Notes under the pieces: model-generated
Told to the model about the DNA's origin: nothing
What the model saw: only the letters and a program-made list of their open reading frames with translations
Databases searched by the model: none
Translations under genes and position numbers: made by a program
Shown here: positions 19,420 to 31,400 of the stretch, one piece after another
Layout: each line of letters starts with the position of its first letter
How positions within the stretch are numbered: position 1 is the first letter of the stretch
NCBI RefSeq assembly: GCF_017876625.1
Contig: NZ_JAGIOH010000001.1
Location: 6,903,501 to 6,967,500 of the forward strand
Length of the DNA stretch: 64,000 nucleotides
Direction: 5' to 3'
Source of the DNA: Streptomyces syringium
GTDB taxonomy: Bacteria > Actinomycetota > Actinomycetes > Streptomycetales > Streptomycetaceae

Positions 19420-22400
19420 TGAGCGGTAACACCGAGCACAAGGCCGCTCGACTGATCGTGCTGTCGGCCGACGGCGCCGAGCAGCTCGACCGGTACCGGG
19501 CCGAAATGGCGGCCTGGCTGGACGCCCACCCCACGGCTTCCCTCGACGGCATCGCGCACACGCTGCAAGCCGGCCGGGAACAGCTGCGGGAGCGGCTCGC
19601 CGTGGTCGTGACGGACACCCGGGAACTGGCGGCGCGGCTGCGCGACGGCGAGGGCGTCACGACCGGCACCGCGCAGGCCGACGCCGGCGCGGAAGCCCTT
19701 GCCACGGACGACGTGGCCGAGGCCGCCCGGATCTGGGTCACCGGCCGTCCCGTGGTCTGGCCGGAGCTGCCCGGCGGCCGCCCGGCCCGGCTCTCCCTGC
19801 CCCACCCGCCCCGGCCGACCCGGCGCTACTGGATCAGCCCGCCCGCCGGCCTGGCGGACGGCCCGGCCGAACGGCTCCTGACCGGCGACGAGTTCTACCT
19901 GCGCGACCACGCCCTCGGCACGATCAAGATCCTGCCCGCGGTGGCGGCACTGGAGTTCGCCGTGGCCGCCGCCGCGAAGCTGGGCCACGGCACCCCGACC
20001 GGCATCGTCAACGTCCTGTGGGCCCGCCCCGTGCTCGTCGAGGACGAGGCCGTGCGCGTGCGCCTGCACCTCGAAAAGGCCGCCGACGGCGTGTCCTACG
20101 AGGTGCGCAGGGTCGACGGCACGGCCGACGGCGCGCTCTGCTCCACCGGCACGCTCCGCTTCGACGCCCGCCCCGAGGCGCCGCTCCTGGACCTGGACGC
20201 CGTCCGGGCCCGGCTGCCCCGCACGGCGACGGCCGAGGAGTGCTACGCGGTCTTCACCGCCCTCGGCGGCGGCTACGGCCCGAGCCTGCAGGGCCTGCGG
20301 TCGGTGCGGTCCGCGCCGGGCGAGGCCCTCGCGCACGTCGCGGTCCCGGCGGCCGCCGACGTCCCCTTCGACGACTTCACCCTGCACCCGTCCCTGCTCG
20401 ACGCGATGCTCCAGGCCTGCCTGTGGACCGATGAGGACCCGGCGGCCCCCCGCGCACGGCAGTTGCCGTTCTCCGTGGACGCGGTCGACATCTTCGGCCC
20501 GCTGCCCGAACAGGGCCATGTGCACGCCGTCGCCACCCCCGCGGGCCACGACGTGACCCTCGCGGACGAGGAGGGCCGGGTGTGCGTGCGGCTGCGGGCC
20601 GTCGTCACCCGGGCCGTCGACGGTGCCGCCCGGCTCGACAACGCCGTCGCCACGAACCTGCTCGCCCAGCGCTGGCGGCCCGCCCCGGCCGCGGCGGCCG
20701 GCCGGCCCGCACGCGTGGTGCTGCTCGGCGAGGGAACGCTCCCCGGCGCCGAGCGCGCCGGCGAGGACACCGTCTTCCCCCGCGCCGAGGAACTCCTCCT
20801 CGTCCGCCCCGTGGACGGCGACCCGCTGCCCGGACTGCTGCGGCTCTTCCGCGCCTGGTCGGCGCAGCCGGCCCGGCAGCCGGTGCGGGTGCTGCACGTC
20901 TTCCGCCCGACGGGCGGGGCCGAGGACGCGCGGGTGTACGCCCTCGACGGGTTCGCGCGCTCCCTCGCCCACGAGCACCCCGAGTTCCGCGTCGCGGTGA
21001 TCGAGCCGGGGGCGGTCCCCCTCGCCGATGTCGTCGCCGCCGAAGCACACGGCCCGCACGAATTCCGGGTCCGTCACACGGCCGAGGGCCGCCAGGCCCT
21101 CCGGTGGGAGAGCGTCGAGCCCGCCGCCGCCCCGCTCACGCCGCGCGGCACCGTGCTGGTCACCGGCGGCGCCGGCGCCATCGGCCGCCACCTCGTCGCC
21201 CACCTGGGAGGCAGCGCCCGCTACGTCCTGACGGGGCGTTCGGCGACGGCCGACCTCACGGACCTGCGCGCCGCCGGCCTCGACGTGCACTACCTGTGCG
21301 CGGACCTGGGCGCCCCCGGCGCCGCGGCGGACCTCGTCGAGCGGGTCCACGCGTCGTTCGGACCGGTCCACGGCGTGCTGCACCTCGCCGGGACCACCCG
21401 CGACGCGCTGCTGATCCGCAAGACCGACGAGGACAGCGCGGCCGTGCTGGCACCCAAGGTGCGTGGCACCCTCGACCTCGACCGGGCCACCGCGAACGAT
21501 CCGCTCGACTTCTTCGTCTCCTTCTCCTCCATGTCCGGCGCCGCCGGCAGCCCCGGACAGACCGACTACGCCTACGCCAACCGCTTCCTCGACGCGTTCA
21601 CCGCGTGGCGGCGCGGCAGCGACCGGCCCGGCCGCAGCCTCTCCGTGCTCTGGTCGCTGTGGGCCGACGGCGGGATACGCGTCGACGCCGACGACGCCAC
21701 CGCCGCCCGGATGGCCCGTCAGGTCGGACTGGTGGCGATGCCGACCGGCGCGGCACTGGCCGCCTTCGACCGGGCGCTGGGCCACGACGGCGACCACGTC
21801 CTCGTCGCGCACGGCAACCTCGCGCGGCTGCGGGAGGTGCTCGACGCGACGGCACCGGAGCCGGCCGCGCCGCAGGCCCCGTCCGGGCAGTCCGTGCTGT
21901 CCGGGCAGCCCGGGACGGCCGGCGCGGAACCGTCGGCCGCGGCCGAGGACTTCCTGCGCGAGGTGCTCGCCGAGGTGTTCGAGTTCCCGCCGGAGGAGAT
22001 CGAGGCCGACACGGCCTTCGAGCAGTACGGCATCGACTCCCTGCTGATCATGGACCTGACCCGGCGGCTGGAGGAGCACTTCGGGTCGCTGCCGAAGACG
22101 CTGTTCTTCGAGTACCAGAACCTGCGCGCGCTCGCGGACTGGTTCACCGAGCACCACGGCGCCCGGATCCTGGAACTGACGCCCGCACCCGCGGTCGAGG
22201 CTCCCGCCCCCGCCCCCGCCGCTTCGGCCCCCGCGCCGGTGACGCCGACCGCCGTCACCCCCGCAGCCCACCAGGGCGGTGCCACCGCCTCCGCCCAGGG
22301 GCCCGTGCCCATCGCCATCGTGGGCGTCGCCGCGCGGTTCGCCGAATCGGACACGCTGGAGGCGTTCTGGGCCAACCTGAAGGCGGGCCGGGACCTCGTC

Positions 22401-25400
22401 ACCGAGATCCCGGCGGACCGCTGGGACTGGCGCGACTACGACCAGGCCACCCCCGCCGACCGGGCCGCCCGGTACAGCCGATGGGGAAGCTTCCTGCGCG
22501 GCATCGACAAGTTCGACCCGCTCTTCTTCGGTGTGTCACCCCGCGAGGCGGAGATCATCGACCCGCAGGAGCGGCTGTTCCTGCAGACGGCCTGGCACGC
22601 CATGGAGAACGCCGGGCGGACCCGCGCCGATCTGCGCTCCCACCGCGTCGGCGTCTACGTGGGCGCCATGTACGGGCTGTACCAGCTGCACGAGGCCGAG
22701 GACGGCCGGATCGGCGCCTCGTCGCACGCGTCGATCGCCAACCGCGTCTCGTACACCCTCGGCCTCACCGGCCCCAGCCTGGGCGTGGACACGATGTGTT
22801 CGTCCTCGCTGACCGCGATCCACCTGGCCGTGCGCGACCTGTGGGCCGGTGACACCGACATGGCCGTCGCCGGCGGCGTCAATCTGCACGCCCACCCGTA
22901 CAAGTACCGCTTCCTGGGCCAGGGCCAGTTCACCTCCAGCGACGGCCGGTGCCGCAGCTTCGGCGCGGACGGCGACGGCTATGTACCCGGCGAGGGCGTC
23001 GGCGCGGTGCTGCTGCGGCCGCTGGCGGACGCCGTCCGCGACGGCGACCACATCCACGGCGTCATCCTCGGCTCCAGCGTCAACCACGGCGGCCGGACCA
23101 ACGGCTTCACCGTGCCCAACCCCGTCGCCCAGGGCGACCTCGTCGCGCAGGCGCTGGCGCAGGCCGGCGTCGACCCGGCGTCGCTCGGTTATCTGGAGGC
23201 GCACGGCACCGGCACCGCCCTCGGCGATCCGGTGGAGATCCGGGGTCTCGCCCGGGCGCTGGGCACGGCCGTCCCGTCGTCGGGCACCCTGCCGATCGGC
23301 TCGGTCAAGTCCAACGTCGGTCACCTGGAGTCCGCCTCCGGCATGGCCGGGCTGTGCAAGGTGCTGTTGCAGATGCAGCACGGCGAGCTCGTGCCGTCGC
23401 TGCACGCGGACCCGCTGAACCCGAACATCGACTTCGACTCCACCCCCCTGCGCGTGCAGCGCGACCTGGCCCCCTGGCCCCGGATCGCGGGCACCCCCCG
23501 CCGGGCGGGCATCAGCTCCTTCGGCGCCGGCGGCGCCAACGCCCACCTCGTCGTGGAGGAATACCAGGACCACCACGAGGATGCCGCCGTGCTGACGGCG
23601 GACGGCGACGAGCGCGGCCCGTGGCTGTTCCCCCTCTCCGCCAAGACGCCCGAGCGCCTGCCGGTGCTCGCCGCCGAGCTGGCGGACGCCCTCGAGAACG
23701 GCCCGCAGCGCCGCCTCGCGGACGTGGCCTTCACGCTCCAGCGGGGGCGTGAGGAGTGGGCGGACCGGATGGTCGTCTCGGCCTCCACCGTCACCGAGCT
23801 GGTGGCCAGGCTGCGGGGAAGCGACCCGCAGGGCGTCTGGACCGGCAGCGCGCGCGGCCGCAAGACGTCCCGCACCGCGGCGCCCGTCGGCACCGCCCCG
23901 GCGGACATCGCCGCCGCCTGGGCCGCCGGTGCGACGGTCGACTGGCCGCAGACCCGAGGACGGCGCGTGCCGCTGCCGGGCTACCCGTTCGAGGAGCTGC
24001 GCTGCTGGCTCACCGACACGATCTGGTCGCCGCCCGCGCAGCCGGCTCCGGGCCCGGACCGGGCCGCGCCCCGCCCGGTGCACCCGCTGCTGGACGAGGT
24101 CGACCCGGTCGACAGCCTCGACGGCCTGACCTACCGGACGGCCTTCGGCCCCGAGCACCCCTACATCGACGGACACCGCGTCGGCGCCATGCGTCTGCTG
24201 CCCGCCGCGGCCGTCCTGGAAATGGCCCGCGCGGCGGCCGAGGCGGCCGGCGCGGGGCAGCGGCTCAAGCTCGCCAACGTCCGCTGGCTGCGGCCCTTCG
24301 TCGTGGCCGGCACCGAGCGTTCGGCCAGGACGCGACTGCGCCGCGGTGACAGCGGCCTGGTGTTCGACCTGCGCGACGGCGACGGCGAACTGCTCGCCGA
24401 GGGCCGGATCGACGCCCTGCCCGCGCCGGCCCCGGAGACCGTCGCGATCGACGCCGTCCGGGCCCGGCTGAACCGTCGTCACGAGGGCACCGACCTCTAC
24501 GCGGACCTCGCGGCGGCGGGCCTGGTCTACGGACCCGCCCTGCGGACCGTCGAGTGGATCGCCGCGGGCGACGGGGAAGCCCTGGTGCGGCTGCGGGTCC
24601 CCGCCGAGGCCGCCCGCTTCGCCGGCTCCGCCCTCCACCCCTCGGTGGTCGACGGCGCGCTGCACGCGTTCGCGGTGCTGCGCGACCGGAGCGCCGGTCC
24701 CGCCATGGTGCCCTTCGCCCTCACCGCCGCCGAGGTCCTCTCCCCGGTGACGGACCTCGGCTACGCACACGTGCGGACCGTCGGCACCGACCGCTACGAA
24801 CTGACCCTGACCGACGACGCCGGACGCGTCTGCGCGCGGCTGCGCGACCTGTCCCTGCGCCCCGCCCCCGGCGCGGCGACCCCCGAGACCCCCCAGGCCC
24901 TCCAGGCCCCCCACGCCATGGCCGCGGTGTCGGCGGACGACCTGATGTACGTTCCGCGCTGGTCCGCGCTGCCCGCGCGGGAAACGGCGCCGACGGGCGG
25001 CACCACCTGGCTCGTCCGCGGCCCGGAGTTCGCGGAGCTCGCGGCCGCCCTGACGGCCCGTCTGGGCGGCACCGTCGTCGAGCTGGAGCCCGACCGGCTC
25101 GCCACCGCGACCGGCCGGCCCGACCACGTCGTCCTGCTCGGCCCCGGCGCCGGAGCACGGACCGGCGCCACCGACGCCACCGACGACATCGCCGCCCTCG
25201 AAGCCACGCAGGAGCGGGGCGTCCTCGCCCTGTTCCGGCTCGCGAAGGTCCTGCAGCGGCTCGGCTCCTCGGTCCGGCTCACCGTCGTCACCGAGGACGC
25301 GCTCGGCACGGCCGGCGAGCCGGTCGGCAACCCGTACGCGGCGAGCCTGCACGGCCTCGCCCTGTCGCTGGCCCAGGAACACCCGCGCTGGCGGGTGGCC

Positions 25401-28400
25401 GTCGTCGACCGCTCGTCCGCCGACCGGCCCTCCGCGGACGTGCTCGACGTCCCCGCCGGCGGCCCGTACGCACTGCGCGGCGACGTGCTCCACCACCGCC
25501 GTCTGATCCCGGTCACGGCCACGCCCCCGCAGGAGCGGATCCGCCGCGACGGCACCTACCTGATCCTCGGCGGCGCCGGCGGCATCGGCCTCGAACTGAC
25601 CGAGTGGCTCGTGCGCACCTACCGGGCGAAGGTCGTGCTGCTCGGCCGCAGCGAGCTGGACACCGCCCGCCGCGACCGGCTGCGCGCCATCGACCCGGAC
25701 GGAACCCTGGTCTCCTACCGCCGGGCCGACGCGACGGACCCCGCGGCGCTGCGCGACGCGGTCGCCTGGACGCGTGCCACCCACGGCGCGCTGCACGGTG
25801 TCTTCCACGCCACGATCGTCCTGCGGGACCAGACCGTCGCCACGATGACCGAGGAGACCTTCCGCTCGGTCCTGGAGGCCAAGACCCGCACCTCGGTCGC
25901 CCTGCACGCCGCGCTCACCGGCTCGGCCGACCTGGACTTCGTGCTGTTCTTCTCCTCGGCGGTGGCCCTCTCCGGCAGCGCCGGGCAGGGCAACTACGCG
26001 GCCGGCTCCACCTTCGAGGACGCCTTCGCCCACCACCTCGACGGGGTGCTGGCCGCCAAGGCCGCCGTGATCAACTGGGGCTACTGGGGGACCGTCGGCA
26101 TCGTCGCCGACGAGCGCCACCGCGCCCGGCTCGCGGCCACCGGCATCCACTCGATCACCCCGGAGGAGGGGATGGCCGCCGTGCACTCCGTGCTGGGCCG
26201 TCCGGACCGCCAGGTCATCGTGGTCAAGGCCGACGCCACCGCCCTCGCCGCCGTCGGCGTGGAACCCGCCCCGGCGGACCGCGCGCACACAGAAACGAAC
26301 ACAGCAATGAACACCGAGGCACCGGCGGACGACCCGTCACTGGTGCCGTCGCTGACGGCACTTCCCCCCGTCGCCCGGCTGCTCACCGAGGCCGACGACG
26401 CCCGCCTGACCGAGGTCATGTGCGGCTGGCTGTGGACGCTCTTCCGGCAGGAGGGCGTGTTCCTCACCCAGGGCGAGCGGTGGACCTCCGCCACCCTCGC
26501 GGAGCGCCTGCGCGTCCTCCCCGGGCAGGGCAGGCTCTTCGCCGAGCTCCTGCGGCAGCTGACCGAGTCGGGCTACCTGCACGACGACGGCGGGCACCTC
26601 ACCCCCGCCGGCCGCCCGGCCCCCGCGGACCCCGAGGGCGAGCTGGTCGCCCTCTGCGAACAGAAGCCGGCGCTCAACCGCTTCGACCGGCTGCTGCTCC
26701 CATGCATGCGGAACCTGTTCGCGGTGATGCGCGGCAGCGTCCGCGCCACCGACGTGATGTTCCCCGGCGGCTCGACCGCGCTCGTGGAGGGCGCCTACCG
26801 GGGCAGCCCGGTCGTCGACCGCGCCAACGAACTCGTCGTCGGCGCGGTCACCGACAGCCTGTCCCGCCACCACGGTCCCGTCACCGTCGTCGAGATCGGG
26901 GCGGGCACCGGTGGCACCACCGCGAGCGTGCTTCCGGCGCTGACGGCCTCGGGCGCGGACGTGACCTACGTCTACACCGACATCTCCCGCGCCTTCCTGC
27001 AGCACGGAAAGCAGCGGTTCGCCGAGACGTACCCCTACGTCCGGTTCCAGCAGCTCGACATCTCGGGCGACCCGGTGGCCCAGGGCTTCGAGCCCGGCAG
27101 CGCCGACCTGGTCGTGGCGGCCAACGTCCTGCACGCCACCTCCGACCTGCTCGGCACCCTGCGCGCGGTGGCCTGGCTGCTCAAGCCCGGCGGACGGCTG
27201 GTGCTCAACGAGGCCAGCAGCAACGTCCTCACCGCCACCCTCACCTTCGGCCTGCTCGACGGCTGGTGGCTGCACGAGGACGCCGAACTGCGCCTGCCCG
27301 GCTCCCCGCTGCTCTCCGCGCCCGGCTGGCGCAAGGCCCTCGCGCTCGCCGGCTTCGCCCGCAGCCGTGCCCTCCCGGCCGACGAGGGACTGAGCCAGCA
27401 CGTGGTGGTCGCGGAGACGGCGACCGGTGCCGCACCGGCGGCCCTTCCCACGGCGGCCGTGGCATCCCCCCGGGCGACCGAACCGGCTGTGCCGACTGTG
27501 CCGTCCGGGCCGTCGTCCGTGCCGTCCGGCGGGGACGCCGACGCGCTGGTCGAGGCAGCCCGGGAGTACGTGAAGGACGCCTTCGTGGAGATCCTCCAGG
27601 TCCCGCGCAACCGGCTCTGGCTGGACGAGACCTACGAGAACTTCGGCGTCGACTCGCTGACCGTGGCCCGCATCGTGGACCTGCTCTCCGAGCGCATGGG
27701 CGAGCTGCCCGCGACCCTGCTGTTCGAGTACCCGACGGTCCGTGAGGTCGCCGACTACCTGGTCGAGCGGCACGCCGACAAGGTGCGCGCCCTGCTCCCC
27801 GAGGCGCCCGCCGCGGCCGAACCCGCCGCACCCGGGTCCGCCGTGGCCGCGTACCCGGCCGTGCACGCCTCCGATCGCCCGGCGGAGCCCGCCGCGGCAG
27901 CGGACCGGCGCATCGCGGTCATCGGCGTCGCCGGCCGCTACCCCCTGGCCGACGACCCCGACGCGTTCTGGGCGAACCTGCGCGCCGGCCGTGACTGCGT
28001 GCGCGAGGTGCCGGCCGACCGCTGGGACCACAGCGCGCTGACCGAGGCGGACGGACAGAAGATCAGCCGCTGGGGCGGCTTCCTCGACGGCATCGACGAG
28101 TTCGACCCCCGCTTCTTCCAGATGTCGCTGCGCGAGGCCGAGCTGACCGACCCGCAGGAGCGGCTCTTCCTGCAGACCTCCTGGCACGCGCTGGAGGACG
28201 CGGGCTACACCCGGGCGCGCCTGCGCGGCAGCCGCGTCGGCGTGTACACGGGCGTCATGTACGGGCACTACCAGCTCTTCGAGGACGAGCGGGGCCTCGC
28301 GGGAGGCATGGGATACGCCTCCATCGCCAACCGGGTCTCGTACTTCTTCGACTTCCACGGGCCGAGCATGGCGATCGACACCATGTGCTCGTCGTCGCTC

Positions 28401-31400
28401 ACCGCCATCCACCTCGCCTGTGAGGCCCTGGCGGCCGGACAGGCGGACTACGCGCTCGCCGGCGGCGTCAACCTCGCCCCGCACCCGCGCAAGTACCGCC
28501 AGCTCGCGGCCGGCGGCTTCACCGGGGAGAGCGGGCGGTGCCGCAGCTTCGCGGCCGACGGCGACGGGATGGTGCCCGGCGAAGGCGTCGGCGCCGTCCT
28601 GCTCAAGCCGCTGGCGGCGGCGGAGCGCGACGGCGACCGGATCCTCGGCGTGATCCTCGCCGGTGCCGTCAACCACGGCGGCAAGACCGGCGGATACGCC
28701 GTACCCAGCCCGGCCGCCCAGGGCGAGGTCATCGCTTCGGCGCTGCACGGCGCCGGCGTCGACCCGGCGAGCGTCTCGTACGTGGAGGCGCACGGCACCG
28801 GTACCGCGCTGGGCGACCCGGCCGAGGTGGCCGGGCTGATCCGGGCCTTCGGCGACCTGCCGGCCGGATCGGTCGCCCTCGGCTCGGTGAAGTCCTCCGT
28901 CGGCCACCTGGAGTCGGCCGCGGGCGTCGCCGCCCTCACCAAGGTCCTGCTGCAGATGAAGGCCCGCGAACTGGCGCCCTCGCTGCACGCGGAGGCCCTC
29001 AACCCGGCCGTCGACTGGAACTCCGTACCGTTCCGCGTACAGCGCGAGCTCACGCCGTGGAAGGGCGCCGAGCCGCTGCGCGCGGGCATCAGCGCCTTCG
29101 GCGCCGGCGGCTCCAACGCCCACCTCGTGGTCGAGGAGTACCGGGCGGACACCCCGGCGGACACCCCGGCGGGACCGGCCGTCTTCCCCTTCTCCGCCCG
29201 CGACGCGGAGGCACTGCGCCGCGTCGTCGAACGGATGCTGGACTGGCTGCGGACCGCCGGCCCCGGCGCCGACCCGAAGGACATCGCCACCGCGGTCGGC
29301 GTGCCCGTCACGGCCGTCGACGAACCGCTCGACGAGCTGGGGCTGGACCCGGCCACCATGGTGCGCCTCATCGGCCTCGGCGACTTCGTCCGGCCGGGCA
29401 CCGTGCACGGCGGCACGACCCTGCGCGAGCTGGCCGGCCGGGCCGGCGGCGGCGCCGGAGTCGACCTCGGCCGGCTGGCGTACACGCTGCAGACCGGCCG
29501 GGAGCCCATGGCCCACCGGTTCGCCGTCGTGGCACGGTCGGCGGGGGAGCTCACCGAAGCACTCGAAGCCTTCCTCGCCGGCCGGCCGTGCGGCCACACC
29601 GCCGTGGTGACCGCGGAACCCGGCACGGCCACCGTGCCCTCCCCGGCCGATCCCGACGGCGTGGCCCGCCGCTGGGCCGCGGGTGAGGTCTTCGACTGGG
29701 CGGCCGCCCACCAGGGCCCGGTGCGCCCGCTGTCCCTGCCCGGGTACCCGTTCGCACGGACCCGCTGCTGGATCGACGCCGTCGCCCCGACTGCCCCGGT
29801 CGGCCCGGCCGTCCCCGTCGCAGCCGGTGCTCCGGCCGCCCGCCCGGCCGGCTCGCTGGACACCCTGCTGCGCCTGCTGGGCGCGGTCAGCGGCTACCCG
29901 GTGACCGACCTCGACCCCGCCGGCTCCTTCCACGAGCACGGCCTGGACTCGCTGAGCCTCATCCGCTTCGCCGACGACGTCGCGAACGCCTTCGGCGTGC
30001 CCGTCGGGCCCGACCAGCTCCTCGCCACCCCCACCCCGAAGACGCTGGCCGAGTGGCTGGACCGTGAACACCCGGACGCCGTGGCCGGTGCGGCCCCGGC
30101 CGGGCCCGAGCCCGCCCCGGCTCTCCCCGCGGCGGCCGACCGGGCCGCCGACGACCCGGTCGTGATCGTCGGCATGGCGGGCACCCTGCCCGGCGCCCGG
30201 GACCTGGACGAGTTCTGGGCCGGTCTCCAGCGGGGCGGCGACCTGTTCACCGAGGTCCCCGCCGACCGTTGGGACAGCCAAGCGCACTACGGGGACCCGG
30301 CGCGGCACCCCGACCGGACCCGGATCACCCGGGGCGGCTTCATGCCGGACGTCGACCGCTTCGACCCGCTGTTCTTCGGCATCTCGCCCCGCGAGGCCCG
30401 CTGGATGGACCCCCGCCAGCGGCTGCTGCTGCGCACCGTGTGGACGGCGCTGGAGGACGCGGGCATCGACCCGGCCGACCTCGCCGGCACCGACACCGGA
30501 CTGTTCGTCGGCGTCGGCGCGTCGGAGTACGCCGAGCTGGTGCAGCGCTCCGGCACGGCCACCGACGCGTACTCCTCGACCGGTCTGACCCCCTCCATGC
30601 TGGCCAACCGCGTCTCCTACCACCTCGACCTGCGCGGCCCCAGCGAACCCGTGGACACGGCCTGCTCCAGCTCGCTGGTGGCCCTGCACCGCGCGGCGGA
30701 GGCCCTGCGGCTCGGACACTGCGACACGGTCATCGCGGGCGGCGTCAGCCTCATGCTGTCGCCCGTGACCTTCGCCTCCCTCGAACGGGCGGGCATGCTC
30801 AGCCCGGACGGCGTGGGCCGGGCCTTCGACAAGGACGCCGCGGGCTACGTGCGCGGCGAGGGCGTCGGCGCCGTCGTGCTCAAGCGGCTCAGCCGCGCCC
30901 GTGCCGACGGCAACCCGATCCTCGCCGTCCTGCGCGGCACCGCCGTCAACCACGGCGGGCGTTCCAACTCGCTGACGGCCCCCAACCCGCGCGCCCAGGC
31001 CGAGGTCATCGTGCGCGCCCACCGCGAGGCGGGCACCGACCCGGCGACCATCGGCTACATCGAGACGCACGGCACCGGGACGGTCATCGGCGACCCCGCC
31101 GAGACCAACGGCCTGCGTCAGGCGTTCGCCGAGCTCTACCGCGAGTGGGGCCACCCGGCGCTGGCCGCGCCGCACTGCGCGCTGGGCGCGCTGAAGAACA
31201 CCATCGGCCACCTCGAGCCGGCGGCGGGCATCGCCGCGGTGCTGCGCGTGCTGCTGTCGATGCGGCACGGGCGGATCACCGGCGACCCGCACGGCCCGGA
31301 GCTCAACCCCCATCTGGCGCTGGAGGGCACCGCGTTCGAGGTCGCGGCGGCCGGCCGCGACTGGGCGCCCGTGGCGCCCGGCGTGCCGCGCCGCGCCGGG

